A stretch of DNA of 64,000 nucleotides. It comes from Trametopsis cervina. Its lineage: Eukaryota; Basidiomycota; Agaricomycetes; Polyporales; Irpicaceae. Below the pieces are notes generated by a model that saw nothing but the letters and a program-made list of their open reading frames with translations, was not told where the DNA came from and did not search any database. The stretch lies in NCBI GenBank assembly GCA_022385755.1, contig MU278372.1, positions 310,001-374,000 of the forward strand, given 5' to 3'. Made by a program: the position numbers and the translations under genes. Shown here in pieces: positions 1 to 11,009 of the stretch; position 1 is the first letter of the stretch, and each line of letters begins with the position of its first letter.

Positions 1-370
1 CATGGTGACCGACGGATGGATGTGTGAGTGAGGAGGTTTCGATGTGCAGATGTCGTCGAGTTAGAAGGAAGAAAGGGTGTTGCGGTGCGGGTCGGGGGAA
101 GACTCGACGCGTGCTTCTTTTCGCAGGTTCGTTTCGTATTGTATCAAAGAGTTCGCGCGATTTCGGGATGAGCTCTCCTGTCCTTTCCACCAGTTCACCG
201 TTTGTCCGTCTGTGCTGTGTGTCGGCCGAGGGAGCTGGGGACTCCTTCGTCGCTCGCCAGGCGAAACAGGTACTTATTTCGACGCTCTGCAGCCGGTTTC
301 GTGCAATCGTCAGGCACGCTTGCGCGTGAGCGCAGGGCGGAACGGGTCGGCATGGTTTGTGGTGAGGGCC
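1..370. other. Flank of the transposon, no gene seen
   Basis: No open frame here looks like a conserved protein and no splice-linked exons could be built. It is the left flank of the Tc1/mariner insertion. With the bases right of 4219 it would reconstitute the empty site, in which one TA lies between ...gagggcc and actgactg.... Confidence 0.5.
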
Positions 371-372
371 TA

Positions 373-412
373 CAGTGCCTTGCATATGAAACTGCAGTCA
401 CTGATTTTCGCG
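373..412. repeat. Left terminal inverted repeat of the Tc1/mariner element
   Basis: 40 bp that match the reverse complement of 4178-4217 without mismatch. It is preceded by the TA target-site duplication at 371-372. The match stops at 412: the left arm continues CGAAG and the right arm AAAGTG. Confidence 0.95.
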
Positions 413-936
413 CGAAGACGATAAATATGAACAAATACCCCAGAATTGGCAAGTCACCGTCACGACAGGGGCAACTGGCGCCTAATGCGTGACTCGTCGC
501 CGCGTCGTTCCCCCGCTGTTTGTTGCGCCGTTCCCTCGCTGTTTGCTGCGTCCTCTGCTGTCCCCGCCTTCGCTGTCTTTCTACCCCCGCAGACCAACGA
601 CGGTTCGCCCGCAAACTACTCTGGTCTCTGGAAACCCAACCTTGCACCAACATGCCAACCCTATCCACGGGAGAGGCCTCCGTCCAGGCAACATGGAGTA
701 TAGTCACCGGTAGTGGCCTCGGCAAGTGAGATATTGCTTTGTGCTCGCCAGGTGAATCAAATTCAGTGCTACTAGCTCATTCTCTTCATTGTGGAGGGTG
801 CCAGTTTGCTGATACCCGCCTCGTTTCACAGTCCCGCCGTGCGACGACACCTCACTTTTTGCCCCGCCAATGGTCTTCCTTTGTAGAGAATCAACGGCAC
901 AATGGTGGCCTCTGGTTCTTGACACTTGGAGGGCAG

Positions 937-943
937 TATAAAA
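937..943 (+). promoter_or_regulatory. TATA box of the passenger gene
   Basis: TATAAAA lies 61 bp before the ATG at 1004, inside the transposon. The passenger gene therefore carries its own promoter and does not depend on flanking sequence. Confidence 0.6.
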
Positions 944-1003
944 GGAGCTGGATGTTGGTCTTCAGGTAGAGAAGGTGTGCATTCACTTGTTCTGCATTGC
1001 AAA

Positions 1004-2945
1004 ATGTCTGACCAACCCCCAACCCCTACTCCTTCCCCTCGTCGTCTCCCCCATGTCTATGGGAATGCTCGGGCAGACACGGCGCCGTATTTTATTCCGC
1101 TCTCGACACATACCAAGGAGAATATGAACCCGCTTCCACCGAGTTGCATGGACCGCAGGCCTGCTTCGTCGACTTGGCTCAACAGTGCCATGCCCGGATG
1201 GGTTGGTAGGTACTCTTTCTGTATTCCCCACCAATGCCAATGCTGATGAGGTGCAGATGGTGCTGCCAATCCGCCGCAGTTCTACCATACAGTTGAAGAG
1301 ATGGAGCAAACCCGCCGCGAGCATGGCATCTTTGCCCGCCTTGATCGCGCGGCCCTCCTGGATCCATCTACAGAAACCAGTCCTTCGCATCAACCAAGCC
1401 CGCCTGCAGCTGCTAGTAGAGCTCACTCACCCCAGCCGGGTATTGTGATGCCTCCTCGGTTGCAGCGCAGCCTTCCGCCACTGTCTCTTGTCGCTCCACC
1501 TTGTCCGCCTGTCACTCCTGTGTCGGTCGCACCCTCGCCTGCCAATGAAGGACTCAATTCAGCCAATGGTATAGATGGTATGTACCTTCCTATTGATCTC
1601 ACTATTCGCGCATCTGAATTTCTACCGCAGAGAATATTCAAAGCTTCCTTGTCACCGTAGGTATCAATTACCTCAAACCTACAGACAAGCAGGGCCGGAG
1701 CAAGCAAGTCGTAGCTAAAATGACCGAGGTGAATAAGAGAGAGCGCATGCAGCTCTCTGCATCAACAACACGTGTCGACTTCATAACGTGGTGTCTGAAG
1801 GTGCATCACCTTCACGGCAAGTATCGTCCTGGTACCACGAGTGGCCCGCGGTTTAAGATTTGGTGGAACCGAGCACTGTAAGTGTGTTCGTTTCCTACTC
1901 CTGCAATCACAGCACTCACTTCCTCTTAGAGGTGGTCGAACAAAGGCGCCGCAGGTTGATACTGACCATGACTGGTCTGTTGCCCTGACGAGCCTGCTCC
2001 TCCGCAAGACGGACACGGAGATCTTGGCTGAGTTTGACCTCAGCAACATGAGTGGGTTTCTACACAATCAGGTATGTCGCTGTGATCATTTTCGACATGT
2101 TCGCTGATCATGCATGAAAGCCATTGGATCCGACTCTTGATAATGACGTTGAATTACTACATGGTACACAAGTAAGTACACTATGCATTCTCCTTCTACA
2201 CGGAATACTGACGTTGCCATCAGGTGCCGCAGCTATCTATGTTCTCAACGGAGGAACAGCTGCATGGCAAGATTATCGTGGGGCTGAAGAAGAAGTGGCT
2301 GTGTCATACACACGTCGGCGAGCACGGTGACCCAGGATACTGTTATGTCCTGCCTGTGACAGCTGAACACATAGGTTTGAACAACCGCAAGCTGAAAGCA
2401 TGGGCCGCTGCCATTGTAAGTTGCACACCTAGTCTTCTGTGACATGTCTCATGCCATACTAGGCTGGCCATGAGTATTCCATCAATGACCCTCCTCCGCA
2501 GGTCATTGACGGGGGATCGCGCGAGGTCCCATTGGTCAAAGCTCGTGGTCGAACTGGTCCGCATGCAACTGCCTCGACATCGAGCTCATCCAGTGAGTTG
2601 ATCTCGTTGATGACACTGGCTATGATGCAGCAGATGTCGTCGCTGCAGGGCACGACCATCCAACCTGTCCAAGCTTCTGTCTCGCATCCTCCCTTCGCCA
2701 ATATATCAAGTGGTGAAGAACTCCGGGCCTGTCTGATGGACTTCCGGAACCTGAAGGACATTGATTTCCTTCCGTATCATGACAGTCTTCTCGCTCTTGA
2801 TTTCACACCTGATATTATCTGTGATGTTCCTGCCTCACGTCTATCTGAACTTCTTGGAGGTGCAGTGGAGGGGAAGGTTCGAAAATTGCAGGCCTTTAGT
2901 AAAAGCTGGGATTTACAGCTTAATAAAATTCGTAGCTCTAACTAG
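1004..2945 (+). CDS. Transposon passenger gene, unknown function (545 aa)
   Basis: Seven exons can be joined in frame: 1004-1205, 1257-1577, 1631-1877, 1930-2071, 2121-2171, 2224-2415, 2463-2945. All introns are 46-53 bp with GT..AG ends. I do not recognise the family. The first third is rich in proline and serine. The middle (about residues 175-385) looks folded, with Trp-rich stretches such as FKIWW and WLCHTH and a basic helix-like segment KMTEVNKRERMQL. A short Ser-rich linker follows. The last 65 residues (motif LSELLGGAVEGKVRKLQAF) resemble the helical pattern of a SAM domain, which is my inference. There is no DDE triad, so it is not a second transposase. A TATA box sits 61 bp upstream. 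The gene ends 33 bp from the transposase stop. It may be an accessory transposition factor, a regulator or captured cargo; nothing in the sequence decides this. Confidence 0.82.
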
Positions 2946-2978
2946 TCACGTATTTCATTGGCATCTATGACATGTACT

Positions 2979-4047
2979 CTATTCATAGCCACAGTTAATA
3001 GCCCATGCAGTTGCATGCTCAGAAGAGATAGACTGAGCTGCTTGATGAATCAGCCAAGGTCGAATGTCATTGCTTGTCACCAAGTGCTCGTGACGGCGTA
3101 GCCATGTCTTCAAGTTGTGAAAGCCTTGCTCTATCGGGTTGAAGTCGGGCGAGTATGGAGGCAGATAAACCAGCTTTGCACCTATGACCGTAGTTAGACG
3201 TATATGTAAATTCTGATATTCTCAGTACGAAACTTACCACACTCATCTACGACAATTCTTCGAATCTCTTCATCATGATGAATAGCACAGTTATCTAGAA
3301 CAACAACACTGTGTCGACCGGGATATGGGTTCAAAAGAGGGGCCTATATACATAGGTTAGCAGAAGACTTGAGAAGAAGTAACGAGGACATACAATATCT
3401 TCACGAATAAAATTGATGAACCGGTCTTTCGTAACAGAGCCTTCGAAGATATCCAATGCAATAATGCCTTCAGTTGTAAGAGCAGGTAATATAGAATACC
3501 GTTGGCCACGTATGAAAAGCTCGCGCTTCACACAAGCACGTCCCATTCGACTCCATCCTCTCAACCGGTGGTTCACTTGATTGTCCACACTTGACTCGTC
3601 CAGCCAGATAAAGTCTTCTTTCGGAATATGAGCATATGCGGCTTGCCATGTTGCTCGAAGCTCTTCATTGCGTTCTAGTGCAACCCGTGACAGGGACTTG
3701 TGCGATAATGCCATCCGGTGAAGGGCTCTTGAGATGGTGGCTATCGAAACAAAAGCTTGACGTTCATCCATAAGGTGTTCCTGTAACTCGTCCAGATACA
3801 TTGACGGGTTGGCTTGCAGCAAGGAGAACATGTAGTCGAGGTCTGATGTGTCGAGCTTCCGTGCACGCCCACGTGGAATAGCCAGTGGATTCTGTACGGT
3901 GCCATATTCTCGATACAGATGCAGAATCTTGTAGACCGTACGTTCAGAACAACAAGCAAGCTGTGCAATTTCGGCCACTGGAAGGCCAGATTCATGTCTC
4001 CATGATAGGATACGTTGTCTCATTTCAGTAGATAGGTGTGGCGGCAT
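2979..4047 (-). CDS. Tc1/mariner-type DDE transposase, intact (320 aa)
   Basis: Three exons on the minus strand: 4047-3394, 3343-3238, 3181-2979; the introns are 50 and 56 bp. Residues 1-55 form a helix-turn-helix of the IS630/Tc1 type (SERTVYKILHLYREYGTVQN), followed by a second DNA-binding segment with GRARKL at 60-65. The DDE_3-type catalytic core has the first Asp at 150 (WLDESSV), the second at 235 (VVVLDNCAIHH) and the Glu at 271 (YSPDFNPIEQGF), with 35 residues between the last two. All three catalytic residues are present and no stop or frameshift was found, so the enzyme may be active. It would cut and reinsert the element at TA sites by binding the 40-bp TIRs. An upstream in-frame ATG at 4170 lies next to the right TIR; I chose 4047 because the helix-turn-helix begins just after it. 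Confidence 0.93.
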
Positions 4048-4177
4048 AGCGTACAGTGAAGGTAAACATATGAGGCCACAGCTAGGGCGGTCAGATTCAG
4101 CAGTCGGGCCACGGCATGTGACAGAATGTGACGGCAGATTTCCATATCGGGATCTACGTGACTCGATCAAACACTTT

Positions 4178-4217
4178 CGCGAAAATCAGTGACTGCAGTT
4201 TCATATGCAAGGCACTG
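4178..4217. repeat. Right terminal inverted repeat and TA target duplication
   Basis: Exact inverted copy of 373-412, followed by TA at 4218-4219. It lies 131 bp upstream of the transposase start, so it probably overlaps the transposase promoter region. Confidence 0.95.
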
Positions 4218-4219
4218 TA

Positions 4220-5719
4220 ACTGACTGCGAGTTTCGGTCTGGTCTGATGGTGGTGTGCCTCTCTGTGTCTGTGTGCGCTGTCCGTTGTCGTTGCTAGTTG
4301 ACATTTGGGGACGTCTCCGCCCGAGGTACGCAGGAGACTCAGACGTGCATATATATATGCCGACACGAGTTGCTTTGCCTTTACCTGCGAGGTTGGTTGG
4401 TGCGATACATTTTGGAAGCAATATATTATATTCGTTGAAGGTCGCTGCAAACCGCGTCCCGATAGGAACTCGCGCGGCCCGAGCGCGGTGCAGTGCCAGA
4501 AAAGCTGTTCGTGGAATCTTTCTATTTCTACAGCACGTCGTACAGCCAGCACATGACCAGATCCATCCAAGTGGCTCAGCAGATTGGGGGCCACCATCAG
4601 CTGACCGACAACCAAACGCTCGCGCCAACGAGCCCCCCACGACCGTATATTGCGACATTACAGTAGCAACAGACATAGACGGCTGATTGAAGGGAGACAG
4701 CACTAAGACAGCGTGAGCGGAGGATTGTCCGTGGGGAGGCGGATCCGATGCTGGTTGTGTGTCGCTAGGCTGAGGCTGCGTCATGTGCGTGAAATGGAAA
4801 AGCTGCGAGCAGAAATGGACGAAATGCAACCTGTGATATCAGTACCGCGGCAGCGCGGTCGCCTCGTCAAGTCAAGTCATGGGGTCGGTTTTCTGCTTTG
4901 AACTTCAATATGAAAATGAATATGCACACAACATACGCGCGGAAAATATCCACATCGTCTGCAAACATACAGTACAGTAACGGTAAAAGTGCAGCAATAC
5001 ATCGGTGCGAGCGCACCCCCGGAGAGTCAAACAAAAAGCGCACTTTCGCCGGACTGATGGACACATGGCTCGCAGGCAATGATGCACACCATCCCATCCA
5101 CGCCAACAAACAATATTATTTCGCCCTATGCAGCCCACTAGCAGAGCCACGAAGTCCGCACACGCTCCGTGCTTATGTACGCCATACCATCTCCTTCCCC
5201 AGCCCCATCCCCATCTCCAGCCCCATCGCATCCCCGTGCCCGTGCCCGCAGATATCTCGCCATCCCGTCACCCAACAACACCCTGTCTGGCTGTCACCGA
5301 CCCGGTCTCACTTGCGCTCTGTTTGGTCAACATTACATATACATTTCCCCGTTCTCGTTCTGAAAACCCAGAACAGAAAAAGAGTAGTGTGGTAGTGTGG
5401 TAGTGCAGGGAAGGAGGGAAGGAGGGAAGGGAAGGACCCTTTGCGCTCGATGCGAGATCGAGCGTGTTCGATACGTCCATTCCACGCCGCACAATACTCC
5501 TCCTGATTGCGCTACTATATCTCCCTTTGCCTGCCTGTTACCGTATTTTCCTGTTCTATTCTATTGCATTGCCAGGCGATCCGTACGACGTATATCATCC
5601 CTCCCTCCCTCCTCCCTTGTCGTCTCCCCTCCCTTGTCGTCTCCCCTCCTCATCCCTTCATCCGCTCCTCCCTCCTCATCCCTCCTCCGCACTCCGTATC
5701 CGCCGCACGCGCTACCGCA
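4220..5719. other. Intergenic, no gene recognised; C/T-rich leader near its end
   Basis: About 1.5 kb without a supportable gene. Long frames on both strands here do not resemble proteins. From about 5180 the plus strand becomes strongly pyrimidine-rich, with two tandem copies of a CCTTGTCGTCTCC-type unit near 5616-5650. This is typical of a fungal promoter or 5' leader and precedes the membrane-protein gene at 5720. Confidence 0.5.
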
Positions 5720-7733
5720 ATGCCCGTCGACCCGCTCATCCAGCTCAAAGGTACGTCACCATCGCTTTGTGTACCGAAACGCCACGACGCTCATTGCACC
5801 TCATTGCACTCCCATCCCAATCCCATCCCGTCCGATCGCTTCGTCACATCACACCGATCACCCCCTCCTCCTACCCGCCCTCACCTACCCTCGCCGCTCG
5901 CTGTGTACGCCCTACCCTCCCTGCACCCACGCCCTCGCCCGCCTTCGTCCTCGCTCACCCGCCCTCGTCCGCCCTCGTCCGCCCTCGTCCGCCCTCGCTC
6001 ACTCGCCCTCGCCCGCCCGCCCTCGCCCTCGCTCGGGCTCGCGCACCCACAGTGACCTCAGCAGTATGCTCCTTCTTCGCGCTCGCAAGCACCGCCTTCC
6101 GGTGCTACCTCCGTCGCGAACGCTACTGGTGGGACGACGCGTGCGCCTTCTTCTCGTCCCTGCTGCTGCTCGTGCAGATCGTCGCGGTGTTCATGCATGT
6201 GCCTCATCCTGGTGCGTCCTCTTTCTTTGGTTGGTCTGTGGTTGGGGAGCAGGAGGTTGAAGAGGCGTGGTAGCGGACCTGTCGCACACGGATAACATCG
6301 CGGCGTACTACATCATGGCGGCGTCGTTCTATGCTATCATCTGGTAAGCGACTTCGCGCTGTCCCACGTCCGTCCATTGGCTAACGAGGGCGTTCGCTCG
6401 TAGGACGGCCCGACTGTCGATCCTGTATTCCGTCATACGGATAGACCCCAATCCCTACACACGCACGGTACGCATCACACACCCTACCGCATACATATGC
6501 ATATGTTCTGAAGCTGATGAGGGAACGTACAGCATCTACACCGCGTCGGCATGCTCTTCATCCTCGTTTTGCTCGTGATGACCGCCCAGCTCTTTTGGGT
6601 ACGCCTTCCCTTCCCCCCTCCCACTCCCCCTCCCCCTCGTCTTCGTGACTGACCACTCCTCCTCCGCAGGTCTGCGAGCCTCTCGCAACATGGAAGAAAG
6701 CGCTGTCCCCACAATGTCCGCTCGACAAGCAGGTCGCCATCTGCCAGCTCGTCAGTGCGTACCCCACCCCCCCTTCCTCTTTCACACCGAACGAACGAAC
6801 GAACGAATGGTAGCTGACTGAAGTGTGAAACTGAAACAGCGGATATCCTCGCAGACCTGCTGCTCATCGCCGCGCCGCTCCGCCTCATACGCGGCATGTC
6901 CGCGCAGGACGGGACGCGCAGACGACTGATGATCATCTTCTCCACGAGCATCGTCACCACGTACGTTCCCCTCCCCCTCCCTTCCTCCTTCTCTTCCTTC
7001 CTCCCTAACTCCTCACTAACTCGTCGTATGCAATAGTATCGTCTCCCTAGTGCACGCCGCGCTAATCCTCACAGACGGCGGCACAAAAGTCGTCGTCGCC
7101 GCGCTCGTAGAAGACACATTCTCCCTGATAGTCTCCAACCTCCCCGTCGTCGTCACCTTCGTCCTGCGCAAACACCATTTTGCGGACGACGCGCCCTCGG
7201 CGTCGTCGTCGTCCGACGCGGGGCAGACGGGGACGAGCACGTTTGGGTGGAGGGTTGCGTCGCGCAAGACTGGCATGAGTAGCACCGAGGGGAGCACAGG
7301 GATGTGGACGACGGGTATGAGCATGGGATTGGGAGTGGGGGTGGGGACGACGGGGACGGTGGAGAGCGATACGGCACGGGACGTCACTACCGTCAACCTT
7401 CGCGATTTCTCGACCAGTACGAACGCGGTGGTCGTGGATCGGACGATCGGGTTTGGCGCGATTGGACGCGAGGGCCGGGCGGGTAGGGAACGCGAGGCGG
7501 AAGAGAGCGAGGATGAGGATGCAGATGGGCCGGGGGATGTGAAGAAACGGCGGTTGGATGTTGATGGGGATGCAGAGGGAGATGGGGAGGGAGAGGGAGA
7601 AGGAGGAGGAGAGACGGAAGGGGGGAGACAGAGACAGAGACAGAGACAGGAGAGGAGTAGAGGTGTTGTGTGGGTGTTGCCTGAGAAGTATGAGAAGCGG
7701 GACGAGCGGCGGGAGGACGACGACGACTCGTAG
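5720..7733 (+). CDS. Seven-helix integral membrane protein, fungal rhodopsin-like type (433 aa)
   Basis: Eight exons: 5720-5750, 6053-6211, 6265-6343, 6404-6467, 6533-6598, 6670-6754, 6840-6960, 7037-7733. Together they give a chain with about seven hydrophobic helices over residues 10-270. Cytosolic-loop residues RRERYWWDDACAFF follow the first helix, a pattern of the fungal PTH11/SAT4-like 7TM proteins (Fung_rhodopsin-type domain). There is a Cys in the extracellular loop (WVCEPLATWKK) and a further conserved Cys cluster (CPLDKQVAICQ). The last 160 residues form a hydrophilic tail rich in Ser, Gly, Asp and Glu, ending in acidic-basic repeats. Intron 1 (302 bp) is unusually long and contains a 10-bp minisatellite. 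The family is known from membrane topology but mostly without ligands; a signalling or receptor role would be inference. Confidence 0.8.
5941..6000 (+). repeat. 10-bp minisatellite in intron 1 of the membrane-protein gene
   Basis: Units of the form GCCCTCGTCC run head to tail at 5961-5990, with variant units on each side. The surrounding intron is C/T-rich throughout. Such tracts mutate by slippage and may explain the unusual intron length. Confidence 0.75.
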
Positions 7734-8619
7734 TCTATCCCGCCTCGCATCTCTCATCCTGCGCGCCTTCTCTCTCTCTCTCTTTCGGTACCGTCACACC
7801 CTGCCTCTCGATGCTCTGCCCTGTTATGCGCGCTCTCCTCGTTCGCGCCGCCCCGCCTCATATCGCACACGCTCTGCTCTTCCGCAATCGCCCTCCGTCG
7901 ACGCACAATAGTGCCCCATCACCGCCCGTCCGCTTTCTGGCTCTCCCGTCTCCCATTCAAACTTAATGACTTCGTAACGCAAGTCACCCGCTCTCCCATC
8001 CGTCCTTCGTCCTTCGTTCTCTCCTTCGCTCGTTGGGTCGTTATTATAATATATGATACAATACATCGCTCTGTTGTGCTTTTCGTTTTGTGTTATGTAC
8101 CGCGTATAATAGCTTATACCTTAGGATGTTTATGTTCTGTGTACGAGTACTGTCGCGTCGTGTTATGTCGTGTTGTAGACTTGAATCATGCAATCTGGAA
8201 TCTAGGATCAATCTTACAAAGAATCAATCATCTGCGGGGTCTTTTTGCTTTTGACTGACGTCGTGTTTTGGTTGATAGATAGATAGATGTCTTTCTTTCT
8301 GGGAAGCTCGATGTGCGATACGCGTGGGAGCGAGAAGCCCGAGCTTGGGAAGCAAGTTCAGAGATGGGGACTGGGATGCCTGAAGTCTTCGTCGCAGCAG
8401 CAGACAGTTCTCATGCTGTCTGTACATCGTTGATGGACCAGATGGGTTTGAGAGGTTCCATGCGATACACAAATCATTCCACCCAGAAGCAGCAGTGTTT
8501 ATTTGCATTCATGATTCCTTTCCGTTCCGTAGAGATCGAAATTACACGACAAAATATGCAATACCGTTATTTACAACACGCATGCCATGCCACATCCTGC
8601 GGACACGCGTGAGAGGACC
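7734..8619. other. Intergenic, no gene seen
   Basis: Probable 3' region of the membrane-protein gene, followed by sequence without conserved coding signal. A small GATA tract lies near 8275-8290. A pyrimidine-rich run sits at 7765-7790. Confidence 0.45.
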
Positions 8620-10460
8620 GGCCAAGAAGGTGACGGTTTGGAAGACGGATGCATGCATGTGTGCTTTTCTGGGTTGGCGCGAGTGCGGTCTTGGAGATGA
8701 CAAGTCGAGCACACGAGAAACTGTCGGCCATCCCGTACTGTAGTCCCAGGGAGGTTGACATCCGGTCTAAGATTCTGTGCGTCGGATCGCATTTGGGGCT
8801 GGCTAGGTGGGGGTTCTTCCGAGACCACCAGCCCCGGTATCAGCATACGCGTAGAATCTCGCCACACAGAGAGGCTGACGTCCGGTTTGGCGAAGTGCGC
8901 GTTCGATCGCAAGCCTCCGGTTGAGGATGATAGTGTTTGGACGGGTCTGCCAACCTCGGTGTCAGCACGCGCGTATGTGCTTTCACGCAATGTGCGAGAA
9001 GTTTGAAGGTACGCGGGACGTCCGGTGAGCATTGTGCTGGATCTGAGACAACGCGTTGTGTGAGCGGTTGCTGGTGGGGCGGGGGCACCTTATAAAATAC
9101 GTAGCATGAAAGTAGTGAACCACTAGGAGCTGACAATAGCGTCAGTTCGAATCTGACGCATGTGGCCTGCGAACATATGATGTCAGCTGCACTGTGAGGT
9201 TCCTGTATTGCCGCAAGCCTGTTGGGAATGAGGTTTCTTCCTCGGGAAGATTTTGTGGGTACTGTAGAAACAGTCAGCCAACATGGAGCCCACGAACAAG
9301 CGTCGGCCGTCCCAGTAAGACTATCCCGCTGCAGCAGAGAGGCTGACATCCTGTCTGATGATGTGTGCGACCGCTTGCCAGCCTCCGGTTGAGGCTGACA
9401 GTTTTTGGATGGGATCGTCAACCTCAGTTTCAGCACACACGGATATGTTTTCGCGCGATGTGCTTGGAATCCTTGACCAATAGACACTGTATCTGAAACA
9501 GCGCGTCGTGTGAGCGGTGCCTCGTGAATCGGAATGCGATACGCAGCATGAAAGGGGGATGTAACGTTCCGCTGAGAGCTGGACAATAATTTGAAGGACG
9601 CGGTTTCCGTCGTCGTGTGCACTTCCCTGAATTACTGCGAGCTCCTCGGGAATGAGATTTCCCCTCTGGAAAGACTTCGCGATGAGCACAGTCAGCCTCG
9701 TGGACGAGTATCCGTCGGCCACCCGATAAGAGCACCCCACCATCCCAGAAGGCTGACAACCGGCCTTGCTATCTGTGCGTTCGATCGCCGGTTGAGGCTG
9801 ACGGCACTCAGACGTTCTTCCGGGATTGTCAACCTTAGTGTCAACACGCATACGGGTTCCCGCGCAATGTGCTGAAATTTCCCCCAAGGGGATCCTAGCG
9901 GTGGCCACCGTATCTGAAACAGCCCACAGTGTGAGCGGTTGTGAATGAAACTGGTGTATCAGCATAAAAGCGAAGGCCCCAGCCTGATACTGTAGCGATC
10001 CATTCGAGCGGACGATCGTTCTTTATAAGTTCCTATCTAACGCATTTTGTATCCTGCTAATATATGGTATCAGCTGGGCTATCATGACGGTGATAAATTA
10101 CCTTGGAACATTTGAAGGAAACTGTCAGCGTCATGTTTGCTTTTCCGGGATTGGCGCATGCACGCCAATTGAAAACAAGCTTTCTTCCTTAGAAAAACAG
10201 CAGCTAATCACGCCCACAAGAAACCAGCGGCCGACCGATTAGAGCGTCCCGCTGCATCAGAGAGACAGACATTTAGGCTGGTGATGTGTGCGTTCGATCG
10301 AAGCCGCTAGCGGAGGATGACAGGATAGGATTTGGACGTTCTTCCTAGATTGTATATTCCCACACGGCGTGCTTAAATTTCTTCCAAGAAGTTCTCAAAT
10401 ACATGGTACTCCCGGCGGGCACTACTGTATGTCTGAAACAAGCCGTCGTGTGAGCGATTG
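8620..10460. repeat. Degenerate tandem array, at least four units of about 0.4-0.5 kb
   Basis: The same ordered landmarks recur head to tail. An AGAGGCTGAC-like start appears near 8872, 9346, 9748 and 10259, so the spacing is about 475, 400 and 510 bp. Each is followed by a TGTGCGTTCGATCG-like core, then a CAACCTCAGTGTCAGCAC-like stretch and a TCTGAAACAGC..GTGTGAGCGGTTG-like stretch (near 9043, 9492, 9911, 10431). A segment like GGGAATGAGATTTCC recurs between them. A partial unit precedes the first full one (8640-8870). No unit keeps an open frame shared with the others. No TIRs, LTRs or polymerase frames are visible, so the origin is unclear. Confidence 0.8.
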
Positions 10461-11009
10461 CTAGTAGAGCGGGATGTGCCTATGTCGGTAATCTTGAAAA
10501 GGGAGTATCAGAGCAGTCTCGGTCCCGACGGACAAGACAAAATTGCGCGGTTTCCTGTAAAACAGATTCCTGGAAAGCTATGCACGAAACGCCGACGTGA
10601 GGAGGATCGTGATGACGGGTGCGAGACAAACGACAGTCCGCGTTTCCTAAAGTGGCGACGCGTTGATTGGACATATTTGGTGCACCGTTGCAGTGGCTGA
10701 CATCCGTCCTTCCGGTTTGACGGCCTGCAATAATACTTGTCAAACAACTAACGATACGCTTCTTACTCCTTGTAAAGAGGTCCGCTAACGGTTGTATAGA
10801 GAATTGCGTTCTCGTGAAATCTTCTTTTGAGGACGCCTCCAAGTTGTCTGATGACGCTGCACGTGATATCTAAACGTGGACGCTAAAGAGAGCTATGCAC
10901 TTCAGCCTTCAGCTCCTTATGTTGCTCTCATAAGAAACAACTTGAGAAGAAGCTAATTCACTGCACATGGACTCTCGCTCGAAACTGAAGTGAAATAAAC
11001 TGGGTCGCA
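10461..11009. other. Intergenic, no gene seen
   Basis: Unique sequence between the tandem array and MED4. No TATA motif stands out near the MED4 start, and no coding frame here looks conserved. Confidence 0.4.

Larger units (their letters stand above)
373..4217. mobile_element. Complete two-gene Tc1/mariner (IS630-Tc1 type) DNA transposon
   Basis: A 3,845-bp element bounded by identical 40-bp terminal inverted repeats (373-412 and 4178-4217) and flanked by a TA dinucleotide on both sides (371-372 and 4218-4219), the target duplication of the IS630-Tc1-mariner superfamily. The ends read CAGTGCC..., a typical Tc1-like start. It holds two convergent intron-containing genes: a passenger gene on the plus strand (1004-2945) and an intact DDE transposase on the minus strand (2979-4047), with 33 bp between their stop codons. 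Both reading frames are uninterrupted after splicing and the TIRs are identical, which suggests a recent insertion. Ordinary Tc1/mariner elements are 1.3-2.4 kb with a single gene, so the size and the second gene are unusual. The sequence cannot show whether the passenger is needed for movement. Confidence 0.93.

Noticed and set aside
195..725. 176-codon open frame on the minus strand
   Set aside because: It crosses the left TIR of the transposon, has a low-complexity Arg/Ser-rich translation and no splice partners.
5397..6273. Long plus-strand frames (269-287 codons) over the 5' leader and intron 1 of the membrane-protein gene
   Set aside because: They are dominated by Ser/Pro/Arg/Leu from pyrimidine-rich repeats; the exon chain of the membrane protein uses only short parts of this region.
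7016..7757. Long minus-strand frames (231-244 codons) opposite the membrane-protein gene
   Set aside because: They are antisense to a real exon, are Ser/Pro/Arg-rich from the complementary codon bias, and have no homologous look.
9110..9180. tRNA-like T-arm (stem GTCAG, loop TTCGAAT, stem CTGAC)
   Set aside because: The B-box-like hairpin is perfect, but no A box, anticodon arm or acceptor stem could be folded around it, and the other array units do not keep it.
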